DNA of 64,000 nt from Thysanoteuthis rhombus. Lineage: Eukaryota; Mollusca; Cephalopoda; Oegopsida; Thysanoteuthidae. Below the pieces are notes generated by a model, which searched no databases, was not told the DNA's origin, and was given only the letters and a program-made list of their open reading frames with translations. The position numbers and the translations under genes were made by a program. Location: contig OY735224.1 in NCBI GenBank assembly GCA_963457665.1, forward strand, positions 53,798,929-53,862,928, given 5' to 3'. Shown here one piece after another: positions 1-9,546 of the stretch. Each line of letters opens with the position of its first letter. Position 1 is the stretch's first letter.

Positions 1-677
1 CTGGTGATATCACCATTCATTCATAGTTTTTTGGAAATTAACATTTGAATATTTGCAGTAGATGAATTTAGTCGTAAAAAGGTTTCAGGAAAGCACTGTT
101 TGTTAAACTGGGGAATGATTCATCAAAGAGTGAATGACATTATTTTGGGGTTGAGTAAAATTGCAGGGGTAAGTAAAGGGTAAACGAAAGATGAAGGGTT
201 TAAAGACTTTATAAGCCCAGATATTCATATTTTTCTATTCTTAAAAAATGTATTTTTGTGATTAACATGTACAAGGAGAAAACATTATTCCTAAAAATCG
301 AATACTAAGTTCTAATACTGTTTGCTAAATCAATGTAGACTAAAAAAATTTGTGTGGAATATTTGTCATTTTTTTCTTTTCTCTATATTTAGGTTGTTCA
401 GAAGTCATGAAAAAAAAACCAACACTTCATAGATGAGTTAGTTTGTGCTCTTTGTTAATGATATAAGATGAATTAAAATAATACACAAAGAATAATAAGA
501 TAGAAACAGGTCTGGTTATTCACTCAAAGGAAACAGTCACAAGACTAGCGTCTTTTAGCAGCATGCTGTGTTGGTGTGATCAATCAAAAAAATGTGGTGA
601 TCAGTGATTAAGTTACTTCTCTCGTTTTTGATGGGTAGAGATCATTAAAAAATTTGAATTTAAAAGGAAAAACAGCA
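1..677. other. AT-rich non-coding stretch
   Basis: I see no exon, RNA gene or recognisable element here. A last transglutaminase exon (second C-terminal beta-barrel) would be expected downstream of the 1106-1278 exon on the minus strand, but no matching open segment with splice borders is visible, so it probably lies left of the window. Confidence 0.5.
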
Positions 678-931
678 TATGTCAATGTGGCCGGACACAA
701 ACTAACGGACCAATTTGGCATAAGCCTATATTGTAAATTGAACCCCCACACAAAAGTTGTTGGAGGTTGTGGTGAAAAAAAAATTTTTTTTTCTAGGCAT
801 GATAAAAAGCAATTGAAAATGTCATCCCATTGGTACGGCCTGTACTCGTGATACATACATACATAGCCAGTCAGCCAGACTAACTTGAAAACTAAAGAAA
901 TTTATTTTTAGAGTTTTGGTTGACGGTTTTT
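678..931 (+). repeat. Dispersed repeat family X, copy 1
   Basis: This segment aligns over its whole length with 8206-8495 in the same orientation. Shared blocks include GCCGGA.ACAAACTAA near the left end, a run of C's followed by AAAAG, and CAGCCAGAC.AACTTGAAA with GTTTTGGTTGA at the right end. The two copies differ by many substitutions and indels, so they are old. No coding potential is visible. It could be a SINE or a non-autonomous DNA element, and terminal repeats are not clear enough to decide. Confidence 0.6.
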
Positions 932-1105
932 TAATAATCAAAAACATGAAGACATTTAGTCATGGGTGAATTTGATTTTGTAATATACACTTGAGGGTGA
1001 ATTTCACAGGAATAGTTTAAGAAATACTGGAGTAAGTAAAGGAGGGCAATAATTTCAACGATGTATCCACCATCCTTACGTCCATATCTACGATTTCAAA
1101 CTTAC

Positions 1106-1278
1106 TTCAATGTTAAGATAGGGCCAATCCATGTGGAAACTGTCGCTGTAGACAAACAATTGATCAGTCTGTTTGACTTTACAATAAGCAGCAATTCTCA
1201 TCGAGAGACGGGAGTCATTATCCCGTCCCATGTATGGCATATAGTCCTCTGGATTTACTTCCATCACAAAAGTCTTAC
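1106..1278 (-). CDS. Transglutaminase exon, end of first C-terminal beta-barrel
   Basis: This 173-nt exon reads KTFVMEVNPEDYMPYMG, then IAAYCKVKQTDQLFVYSD and SFHMDWPYLNIE. The pattern matches the end of the first C-terminal barrel of animal transglutaminases (a PEDY-type turn, an AxCKV strand, a DxF strand, then PxLxIE). The acceptor is a long T-run ending in TTTAG and the donor is GAA|GTAAGT. It starts with two bases that complete the TGT codon left by the exon at 2636-2834, so phases agree. Transglutaminases cross-link glutamine and lysine side chains. In invertebrates they act in clotting, cuticle or matrix stabilisation, and the barrels flank the catalytic core. The exon ends on a codon boundary, so the reading continues outside the visible part. 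Confidence 0.82.
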
Positions 1279-1344
1279 CTAAAAAAAAAAAGCAGATGCT
1301 TAGATTTAGAAAAATCATAAATGAATTTAAATATTGCATTATCG

Positions 1345-2380
1345 ATAATTTTTACTGTAAGATTACATTGGCCCATGATGTCTATTATGTGAAGTATTGA
1401 CTAATAAAATGCAATGACCAACTATTTTAATCGAAAAATGCAATGGCTTAGGATTTTACCGTAAAAATGCAATGGCCAATAATTTTAACAATAAAAATAA
1501 ATTTAACAATGTTTTTGATATAATAATTGTATTGACCAATGATTGTTACTACAAAAAATATTAACTAATGACTTTTAACGTAAAATCATCTTGGCCGATG
1601 GTTTTTATTACTAAAATGATCGACTAATTACTTTTACTATAAGAATGCACTAGCAAACGGATTTTACTATGAAATTGCATTGGCCAATGATTTTAATAGA
1701 AATCATATTATATAATTACAATTAAAATACATTACCAATGATTTTGATATGAGAATTGCATTGACCGATGCTTTTTATTATTATATAAAAATGCATTTGC
1801 CTGTGGTGTTTATTTCTAAAATATAAAGGCCTATGATTTTTACTCTGAGATTGCATTGGTTAATGATTATAACTTGAAAATGCAAAGGTCCATAATTTTA
1901 CGATTTAAATACGTTACCAATGATTTTAAATATAAAGGTCTATTGGCCAATGATTTATTACTATAAAATTGCATTGTCCAATAATTTTAATATAGATATG
2001 CATTGGCCAATATTTTTTACTAAGAAAATAGATTGCCAATGATTTTTACCGCACAATACATTGGCCAATATTTTTTTTTACTACAGAAATGCATGGACAA
2101 TAACGTTTACGTTCAAAACGCACTGGCCAATAATTTTGCAATGAAATGCATTGATAACATTTGCTCTAATGCACTGGCTAATATTTTTACCAGAAAAATG
2201 CATTGACGATAGCATTCATTATAAAAATGTACAGATAAATGGTCTTACTATAAACATGCCTTGACAATAACATTTACGATGAAAATGCAGTGACCAACGA
2301 TGTGACTACATAAATACATTGACAATCATTTTTAGATTTGAAATTATATTGGCAAATTATTTTTAGTACAAAAATATGCA
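1345..2380. repeat. Decayed ~35-bp minisatellite in a transglutaminase intron
   Basis: The motif ATGCATTGGCCAATGATTTT followed by a TTACTATAAAA-like segment recurs about every 30-40 bases, giving nearly 30 degenerate copies. The core TTGGCCAAT is itself a palindrome and is the best kept part. Copies differ by many substitutions and small indels, so the array is ancient. It fills most of the intron between the last two visible transglutaminase exons. Confidence 0.75.
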
Positions 2381-2457
2381 GCAAATAGTTACATGAATAA
2401 ATAAGGTCACACTGACAGGTACATATATACACACAGACTCACACACACATACTTATA

Positions 2458-2610
2458 AAGAAAAAAAGGTGAAATGTGAAAAAGAAAGAATGAAATAAAC
2501 AAATAAAACGGAGGAGGATAAAGGGAGGAAAAAAAAAGAAAAGAAGGAGAAAAGAATGAGATGAAGGAAACAAGAAGGGAGAGAAAAATGGAAAAAAAAA
2601 GAGGAATAGT
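2458..2610 (+). repeat. A-rich purine tract
   Basis: About 150 bases are almost entirely A and G. In the sense of the host gene this is a polypyrimidine stretch starting about 25 bases after the donor of the 2636-2834 exon. Open frames across it are artefacts of composition. Confidence 0.7.
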
Positions 2611-2635
2611 ATCCTTTGATGAAGAAGATCCTTAC

Positions 2636-2834
2636 AGTCTTTAGATCCAAATTGGGTGTTGATATGCAACTCCCTGCACATTCCAATGCGATCACCGTAA
2701 TGGTTAACGATCTTGCAGTACATGGATGTCTGCACATTTCGTTTATCGAAACCCAAGTTCCGTCCGCTGACAGTGACGGAGAACTTTTGTCCAACTATCA
2801 CGTTTTCTTTCTCAGTCGCACGGAATTCCATGTC
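2636..2834 (-). CDS. Transglutaminase exon, start of first C-terminal beta-barrel
   Basis: This 199-nt exon reads DMEFRATEKENVIVGQKFSV, then SGRNLGFDKRNVQTSMYCKI and VNHYGDRIGMCRELHINTQF. This is the usual start of the first C-terminal barrel in transglutaminases: (D)(V/M)xF, then G.xFxVxVxxxN, a strand ending in C, and YxG/YGD. The acceptor is TTCTTCTTTGCAG|GAC and the donor is GACT|GTAAGG. It begins on a codon boundary and ends one base into a codon, matching the two leading bases of the 1106-1278 exon. No internal stop or frame change is visible. Identification rests on family pattern and on the neighbouring exons in the same order and strand. Confidence 0.85.
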
Positions 2835-3317
2835 CTGCAAAGAAGAAACAGAAGGCAATTGAATTTTTCTTCTTCTAAGCCAGTCATTTTAAAAGTCTTT
2901 GCGTCGACTCTCCGTTACGCTGTGATCAGCTTCTCGAGACACGGCGAGGTATTTGAATATTTGAACAATCCTACACAATTGTAATTCAATCTGCTTAAGC
3001 ATGGTTTCACTGACCATAAGTGACATCAACCTGGTACATAATAAATTGAATTGTCCATTCTATGGTAATTAAAGTGTGATAAAAAGTAATTATTTTGCCA
3101 AAATTCACGTGGAACAAAAAATGTGGGTTGCTGTCCAAATCTTTTTAAATCTAATTTCACTAACTCTAAGCCTGTTCTTATTTCACTACTGATGTCAACC
3201 GCTGCTGAAAAGACACATAATCTTCTTCGATCATTGGTTAGACGGTTGATACATACCTTCCATCTTAAGAGAGGAATCTTAGGGTGAACTCAATTAGCAC
3301 ACGGAAATGTCTACGAA
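2835..3317. other. Intron sequence, nothing recognised
   Basis: This lies between the transglutaminase exon at 2636-2834 and the tRNA-derived relic. I see no repeat, RNA or exon signature in it. Confidence 0.5.
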
Positions 3318-3401
3318 GAGTTTTCTACGCTCTTTGCTCGTACCAGGAATCGACCTCTGAGTGTGAGACAAACGTGCTAACCATTGCACCACTCTGTTTC
3401 C
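3318..3401 (-). repeat. tRNA-derived relic (tRNA pseudogene or SINE head)
   Basis: Read on the minus strand, this has an A-box-like block (GGTGCAATGGTTAGCACG) and, about 30 bases later, a B-box-like block (GGTCGATTCC), the layout of the internal Pol III promoter of a tRNA. The T-stem does not pair well and no clean acceptor stem is visible, so a functional tRNA is unlikely. The anticodon region reads TGTCTCACA. A SINE head is the main alternative to a lone pseudogene. Confidence 0.55.
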
Positions 3402-3775
3402 AGTTTGAATCCAAGATTTTAGAAACTGCGGGATGAACAACAGGCTCAACCATTCCAGAAGTAATTTTGATTATTAAAAGAGGTAACAAATATATAACTC
3501 TATACTTTTATTATTAATTTTGACTATATTTTGAAAATATTAGAAACTTCCTTTATGTCACCAACAGAGAAGTTAGAAAAATAGACTGTATTCCAATTCA
3601 TACTGAGTACATCTTAGATATTTTGGTCTTGTTGCCTGCATGTCCAATGACGTATTACCATTATATTATTTGATTGGAACCTTGCATACGGCAAATTGAT
3701 TGTTGGTCGTCAAAAAAAAAGAAAGATTTTAATCATATTTGGAAAGGACCTACAGAAATTTACGAAGAATAAGAT
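3402..3775. other. Intron sequence, nothing recognised
   Basis: AT-rich with short A runs. No repeat or exon signature was found. Confidence 0.45.
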
Positions 3776-4160
3776 CATCATCATCATCATCAGTTTTTTA
3801 ACATTCGTCGTTGGATATAGACCTTCCCCAGGATTTGCCACACTTCTCTATGATGGGCGTCGCGGAGCCATTACTTTCTGAACTTGTCTAGTTCGTCTCC
3901 CCATCTAATATTCTGCCGGCCTCGGTTGTGCATGTGATCTCGGGGGATCCATGTCGTGAGTCGTGATGTCCATCGGTTGTCTGCAATTCTTGCAACATGG
4001 CCAGCCCACCGCCATTTGAGATTTTTAATGGATTCTATGATGTCCCTTACTCTTGTCTTTTCTCAGATGTACTGTGATGTCTTGTGGTTTCTTCATGTGA
4101 GTCCTAGCATAATTCTTTCATGTGCACGTTGCATGGTTCTCAATTTACGGGTCTCGCAAA
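3776..4160 (-). mobile_element. RTE-type LINE, 5'-truncated 3' end (copy A)
   Basis: The minus strand aligns with the last ~380 bases of the LINE at 11540-12842. It contains codons for LKWRWAGHVARI-like, GRQ...RW-like and RDAHHREVW-like segments that follow the reverse transcriptase in this family, then the (GAT)n tail, seen on the plus strand as ATCATCATCATC at 3776-3793. Only the post-RT tail remains, as expected of a 5'-truncated insertion. It lies opposite in direction to copy B about 440 bp away, in the same host intron. Confidence 0.8.
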
Positions 4161-4600
4161 TTGAGAACAATAAGATAACCAATATTGAAATTGGATTTCA
4201 ACTATCAATATATATACGGGGTGAATATAAGTTGTGGTAATGAGAAACTAAAAATCAGAATTAAGTAAGAACTAGTCAACATTAATGATAGAAATATTAT
4301 TTTTTCGCAAATATCAGACTGGTATTCCCAGACTGTTAATACACAGCATGGGTCTGCAAAGAAAAGAATTAGCCTTTGGCAAGTTTTGGACTGGTTCTTC
4401 TCATCTTTAGGAGCTTGTCTTACTTTGTCTGCGCCTTACCAATTAGGTAACGAAGGCTTGATCAGCAGATGTTGCTCATAGCTATAGTCTTTTCTTATTT
4501 GCTCTCGTATTGTTAGATGCTAATATCCACTAGTGTTGATAATAATTGACAATACTATTACATCTAATACTACTACAGCGCAAAAAGCTACCATGAAGTT
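4161..4600. other. Intron sequence between two LINE copies
   Basis: No exon or repeat was recognised. It separates LINE copies A and B. Confidence 0.45.
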
Positions 4601-5576
4601 GGGATTGGAGATTCGTGTTATCCAAATCTGTTACCACCAGACAATCATTTGTTTTACACTATGGAACGCATGCAGATCATGGTGATACCAGCTCATCCAA
4701 ACTCTGTTCAGCCTGCCTCGAGATGATCTTCCGTAACCTAGACTGGGAAGATAGAGGAATCAAAATAGACGGCAAATATCTAAGTAACCACAGGTTTGCA
4801 GATGACATTTCCTTTTCGCACAGAACCTACATGACCTCCAACTAATGCTAGATGAAATAAGCGAAGAAAGTAAAAAAGTCAGCCTACACGTGAACTTCAG
4901 TAAAACGAAAATCATGTGCAACAATCACATCGAGAATAAGGACATAACTGTCAAAATCGAAGATGGAAAACTGGGGAAAATAGACCACTACATCGACTCA
5001 GGACAACGAATCTCTTTGGAACCCGGAAGACAAGAAGAAATCAAGCGGAGAATCACCCTAGGATGGCAAGCCTTCGGCAAAGCAAGCTCAACCTTCAAAA
5101 ACAAGGCGATCCCAATAATCCTGAAAAGAAGAGTATACAACCAATGCATCCTCCCAATAGTCACTTATGGGGCTGAAACATGGAATCTAACCAAAAGACA
5201 AACCTGCAAACTGAGAAGCATGCAACGTGCACACGAGAGAATCTTGCTCAACCTCACAGCTCAAGAGATCACATGACAGCACAATACATCAGAGAGAAAA
5301 CGGGGGTCAGTGACATCATAGAATCCATTAGAAAACTCAAATGGCAATGTGCTGGTCATGTTGCAAGAATGAAAGACAACCGATTGACATGACGACTCAC
5401 AACATGAATCCACAGAGACCACATGCAAAATCGGGGCCGACGAAAAACAAGATAGAGAGATAAAATAGACAAAATCAGAAAATATTGGCTCTGCGACGCC
5501 CATGATCGAGATATGTGGTAGATTCTGGGGAAGGTTTATGTCCAACAACGGACGCTAAAAGAATGATGATAATAAT
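4601..5576 (+). mobile_element. RTE-type LINE, 5'-truncated RT and tail (copy B)
   Basis: The reading starts inside the reverse transcriptase: GDTSSSKLCSACLEMIF, then GIKIDGKYLSNHRFADDI with the catalytic DD pair intact, then EESKKVSLHVNFSKTKIM, GWQAFGKASSTFKN, NQCILPIVTYGAETWNLTKR and, further on, LKWQCAGHVARMKDNR. These are the ordered blocks of RTE/BovB-like reverse transcriptases in invertebrates. The segments fall in three frames: a shift lies just after FADDI (near 4815-4845) and another near 5260-5275. The endonuclease and the 5' half of the RT are missing. The element ends in GATGATGATAATAATTATGAT, the family's simple-repeat tail. It is a dead copy. Confidence 0.85.
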
Positions 5577-5914
5577 TATGATGCAACGCGTCATTTTTTG
5601 TCAGCAGTTCAATACATCGAGAAACTTCTCGCAGAATCAAATATAGAATCCTTCTTTTATGACGGAATACACAAGGACGTTAAAAAGTCATAGAACGCCA
5701 ACAAAAGTATGTTGACAATCGAATAATGATGCTATGGATTTAAATGAATGTTTTCGATATTTTTGAATCAATCTAATCTATCTAGGGATTACGGCTGTTC
5801 CTCCGTTGTCGCGAATACTTACATCGTGATGTCGGGTGGATTTCTTTACCCTCATCATCATCAGTTTCTTGCGGCACATGTTGATGATATCAATCCGGTC
5901 ATATTCAGGCCCTG

Positions 5915-5918
<4 letters not shown>
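5577..5918. other. Intron sequence with a short ATC run
   Basis: Mostly unremarkable. A (TCA)n run at 5850-5863 resembles the reversed tail of the RTE elements, but the adjoining sequence does not match the element. Confidence 0.4.
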
Positions 5919-5986
<68 letters not shown>

Positions 5987-6420
5987 GATTGAGTGAGGGG
6001 AAAAGACGAAGAGAGAGGGAGAGAGAGAGATGAACAGAGAGAGTCAAGGATGGAGAGAGAGTAAAGAGTGGAAATGAAGCAAGAGAGGAGAGGAAGAAGA
6101 GAAAGTGAGATGGAGAAAGAGAGTTGTGGATGGAGAGAGAGTGAAAAGAGGGATTAAAGAGAGAAGGTTAGAGAGAGGGTATGAGGGAGAGAGACAGACG
6201 TACAGAGAGAGAGAGAGAGAGTTATGAATGGAGTGAGAGTGAAAAAGGACATTAAATTAGAGATTAATTAGAGAGAGAGAGTTTGAGGGAGGGAGACAGA
6301 CATACAGATAGAGGGATTAAAGGGAGGGGATTAGAGAGAGATTGTATGAGGAAGAGCAAGAGACAGACAGAAGGAGAGAGTTAGGGATAAAGACAGATTG
6401 AAAATGAGGAGGGATGGAGG
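5919..6420 (+). repeat. (GA)n microsatellite and 500-bp homopurine tract
   Basis: A nearly perfect (GA)n run of about 30 units (5920-5983) grades into GAGAGAGTGAGG-type purine sequence up to about 6420. In the host gene's sense it is a long polypyrimidine stretch beginning roughly 15 bases after the donor of the candidate exon at 6435-6490. Apparent open frames here (serine-leucine or arginine-glutamate runs) are composition artefacts. Confidence 0.9.
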
Positions 6421-6434
6421 AAAAGAACTATTAC

Positions 6435-6490
6435 CACTGGAAAGAGTTTCATTCTCATCAGGTGTCTCATATTTGTGACCTTATGCCAAA
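6435..6490 (-). CDS. Candidate short transglutaminase linker exon
   Basis: A strong acceptor (polypyrimidine then GTCCTCAG) and a fair donor (CCAGTG|GTAATA) frame 56 nt. Its two leading bases complete the codon left open by the 7194-7289 exon. It ends on a codon boundary, as the 2636-2834 exon requires. In that frame it reads VWHKVTNMRHLMRMKLFPV, in the place of the variable linker between the transglutaminase core and the first barrel. That linker is poorly conserved, so sequence similarity does not help. A second frame reads GHKYETPDENETLSS, which looks more protein-like but is closed upstream by a stop and does not fit the phases. The call rests on splice sites, phase and position. Confidence 0.45.
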
Positions 6491-6663
6491 CTGAGGACAG
6501 TAAACATAAAAAAGGACGCCCCATCATGCAGCCATAGTCAACAAGCAACCCATACCGACGAGTACGGCTGTTTGATTTTCAGTGGTTATACTTGGCCCTT
6601 AGTCGTGTAACCCTTCCACATCGTTGGGTCCAACATCACAGGAGAGATGGATTGACAGAACCT

Positions 6664-6880
6664 GCCCCTCTATAGCAGGCGTAGTTAACTTTTTTGATTT
6701 AGTGGGCCACATAGGTAATTTTGCATCTTTATTCAGGTCACGCATTCATTTCAAAATATCGATCGTATTCTGGAAGAAATTATATGATATTTTGAATGAA
6801 TACCTAATTTGGCCACTGGCCACAAGAAATGTTGCTGTGAGCCGAATCTGGCTCTCGTGCCTGTAGTTACCTGTCAGTGT
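6664..6880 (+). mobile_element. hAT-like non-autonomous element fragment
   Basis: The left edge reads TAGCAGGCGTAGTTAACTTTTTTGATTTAGTGGGCCAC (given in part: TAGCAGGCGTAGTTAAC then TGGGCCAC), close to the CAGGGGTCGGCAAAC...GGGCCAC termini usual in hAT elements. The right part (GAGCCGAATCTGGCTC) is a short inverted pair. No transposase is present and the opposite terminal repeat is not clear. A degenerate MITE is the most likely explanation. Confidence 0.35.
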
Positions 6881-7193
6881 TCTCCAGCACTCTACCACTG
6901 GGTGACGGTGATTGGTAGTAAGTGTACTAAACTTAGCAAATACCTATAAGAGTAAATTGCCATCGAGCAATCGCAAGCTAGTCTCGCAGACCCTTACTAC
7001 TGTAGTTAGTTCGGTCTTCAAGAAGCGCTGAATTGCTGTAGACCTGAGCAATACCAAGCTATGCTGGGTAAGCAAAAGGCAACGCTGACAGACTACACAT
7101 TGCTTAAAGTAGGTGAATTGGCCGTTCAAACAACCCGATACGTAAGGACGAATACCAGCTTGGAAAAACAGTTTTCCCAGAGAACTATCTTAC

Positions 7194-7289
7194 CACTGAG
7201 CAGTTTATAGTCGTTGGTAATATCCATTAAACCTTCGATTATAGCCAGGCACACTGTGAGGATATTTTGTGTAGACGTATTTTCCAAGA
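7194..7289 (-). CDS. Transglutaminase exon, end of catalytic core, with apparent frame change
   Basis: The acceptor is a long T-run then TTCTACAG and the donor is GTG|GTAAGATAG. Entered in the phase set by the 9381-9546 exon, it reads ALGKYVYTKYPHSVPGYNRR, matching the family's VGxxISTKxxG...R segment, but then reaches a stop. The frame one base later reads MDITNDYKLLS, matching the conserved (E)DITxxYKxPEGS segment that should follow, and its ending phase fits the next candidate exon. So a net one-base gain (or two-base loss) lies between about 7215 and 7260. It may be an assembly indel in an unpolished long-read assembly or a true lesion making the gene a pseudogene. The exon boundary after YKxxxG agrees with vertebrate transglutaminase genes. 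Confidence 0.7.
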
Positions 7290-8205
7290 CTGTAGAAAAA
7301 AAAAGGAAAAGGAATGCGAAATAAAAATGAGTGTAGATATTAGCTATATATATATACCAGAAATGGTGCACTTTTGTTCGCTCAAATAAATGCAAATAAA
7401 GAAGATCAAGGGAAGTTCGGCAACTAAGCTGTTGTTATCTTACGGAGACAATAAGTGAGGTTTAGGGATTAGGGTTAGATAATCAGTAAGGGTAAAGATT
7501 ATTTTGTATTGAAGCTTCGGACTTTTTTTTTTTTTCATTTAGCAAGATTTTATATTTAAGTACATAACACACAACCGAAACTTTGTGCAAAACAAAACAA
7601 CGAAAACAAGGAAATACTATGGAAAGTGAGAACACTGCTTGAGGTTTGGTACTCACTCTAAAAAAAAAAAAGATTTAATACTAGTCTTAAACAACACTTC
7701 TTTGCAAGTTGCGTTGTAAACCCACAAAACATCCCCATCGCTCCAAACGTCCAAGCTTGGCAAACACTAAACTAGATTCACCTGTGTATATTAGAAGTGA
7801 TGAGCAAAGATCAAAAGATTAGACCAAATGCCATCGGCCTAATCTAATCTGACATGATACTTTATTCTATGGTATAAATAACATTTCACCAATACATGCA
7901 ATAGTTCGTACACTTCGTCTAACTAAATTCAGTCAAGAACCTTGGTTTTGTTAGAGAATTAGTTTCTACCATGAAAGCATACATAATTATTGGTTGTTGA
8001 CAAGGAATATTAAGTGTAATCTCCGATAATCTGGCCTTTTGTGGTAGAGTTTCGATGATTAGAAAATGCATGTATATTTTATTTGCTGGAAGCAATGTTT
8101 GTATATAAATAAGGAAAAGTAATAACACGTCTGTCTCGCCTTTTGTTGGGCATTGATCACTCATAGGAAGTCAGAATATTAAAAAAACAAAAAACGAAAA
8201 CAAGC
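7290..8205. other. Intron sequence, nothing recognised
   Basis: Left half of the intron between the exons at 7194 and 9381. It contains an (AT)n run near 7343 and a T-run near 7526. The open frame at 7919-8164 on the minus strand has no family signature and I do not call it a gene. Confidence 0.5.
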
Positions 8206-8495
8206 GTGAATGCTGCCGGATACAAACTAAGGGGTCAATTTACTAGAAATTCACTTAGCCAATTGACCCCACCCCCAACTAAAAGAACTTTTTTTTGAGG
8301 GTAATTTTCAAAAGAAAAGAAAAGTTTTTTGGAGACATAATAAGGACAGAATGTTTATATTAGCTCCACTGGTGCGTCTTGTATGTGTGACACACCCATA
8401 CGTATATAGAGAGCTAGACAAGCAGCCAGACCAACTTGAAACTGAAGAAACCTATGCTGACGGTAATGGCCATAGTTTTGGTTGATGGTATCTAA
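8206..8495 (+). repeat. Dispersed repeat family X, copy 2
   Basis: Second copy of the repeat at 678-931, same orientation, about 35 bp longer because of insertions near GAAGAAACC and TAATGGCCAT. See the first copy for the shared blocks. Having two copies within 8 kb suggests a common genomic repeat. Confidence 0.6.
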
Positions 8496-9380
8496 TTACC
8501 ACAACATCCCACTAAATTAAAGCAATTCCTCTGAGAATATGATATCTAAAATGAGGAAATATCGATCATGAGATTTCAGCCTTGCACCTCTTAAAAGTCA
8601 GTGTTGCCGACTTGAAAATATTCTGCGCTAGTTCGACTAGGTAAAAGCGTTATTTTTAAAAAAATAGCTGAAGATAGCAAAAATTTGCCAAACACCGAAT
8701 TCTCAAAATGATCAAAAAATGTTTTTAAATGGTTTAAAATAGCCAAATATGGCCAAAATGCTTGCGCTGGTATAGCGTTTTTTATCCATGCCAAGAAAAC
8801 GTACTAAAGTTGGTACGAAAAGTGCTAAATTAACAATCATAAAGGTATTACTACCTGAGACCATGATATAAAAAAAATTAAATTAATTTTGTCACCTCAC
8901 CTGTTTTACTACGTTGCCATTATTTTGAGGATGCCTACATATAATGATTATCAACGAGCAGATGTCTCCTGTCATGCTAAAGGATGCAACTTACTTGATA
9001 AAATCAAATTTCATTCATGCAGCTCATGTCGTAAAATAGAATTTCATTCATCTTCTTGGTGTAATAAGAACAAAAACAAAAAAATGAAAATTTGTTTGTG
9101 GTAAACAAAACGTTTTCACCAAGGTCATTGCAACGCAAACCTCTATCATCCACGAACATGAGATGTAATGCGTACCCGTATATTTCATATATGTATTTCA
9201 TATATGTTGTCATCTTTCACAGCACGGATAACCGTTATCTTTAACGGCAAATTATACTTTTTTGTCATTACTCTGATAATATGGCATCAAAAAGTAGGTC
9301 TCGTTTTCAAGATACATTTTTCTCGGTACCTTGGTAGCATTGAACGCTAGTTATTTTCTATCTGATATCATATTACTTAC
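8496..9380. other. Intron sequence, nothing recognised
   Basis: AT-rich. A block at 8585-8800 has weak internal symmetry (GTCGGCAACACTGAC on the minus strand at one end), which could be a small transposon, but I cannot support it. Confidence 0.45.
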
Positions 9381-9546
9381 GCATCTTTTTCAACGTGCAC
9401 AATCTCCCATCTGCCGCTCTGCGGGTTTCTCAGCCAATAAACGCGGTCGGAGTTTAATTCCGGGAAGATGAAGTTAGTGTCAAATACTTGGTTGACTTCT
9501 CCATTCTTGATAGCTTTCAACGGAGCTGGTCCACAGCAGAAGAACC
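9381..9546 (-). CDS. Transglutaminase exon, catalytic core after the Asp
   Basis: This 166-nt exon reads GFFCCGPAPLKAIKNGEVNQ, then VFDTNFIFPELNSDRVYWLR and SGRWEIVHVEKDA. It matches the core block that in TGM2-type enzymes reads CCGPVPVRAIKEG, YDAPFVFAEVNAD and a W. The acceptor is GTTTCCAG|GGT and the donor is GATGC|GTAAGT. Leading phase (two bases) matches the 10732-10835 exon, and the frame is open throughout. The paired cysteines before GP are the same as in tissue transglutaminase. It encodes the part of the core right after the catalytic Asp, including residues that line the calcium and substrate region in known structures. Confidence 0.92.

Noticed and set aside
2439-2635. Continuation of the barrel exon into a phenylalanine-rich tail
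   Set aside because: The reading passes a good donor at 2635 into a purine tract; the phenylalanine run is its translation on the minus strand.
5748-6047. Open frames rich in serine-leucine or arginine-glutamate
   Set aside because: Produced by the GA microsatellite.
6940-7130. Possible transposase C-terminus (plus strand, MLGKQKATLTDYTLLK)
   Set aside because: It resembles the ends of some pogo or hAT proteins, but the match is short, has a stop nearby and no catalytic block was found.
8591-8794. 67-codon open frame on the minus strand
   Set aside because: AT-rich, no family signature and no splice context.
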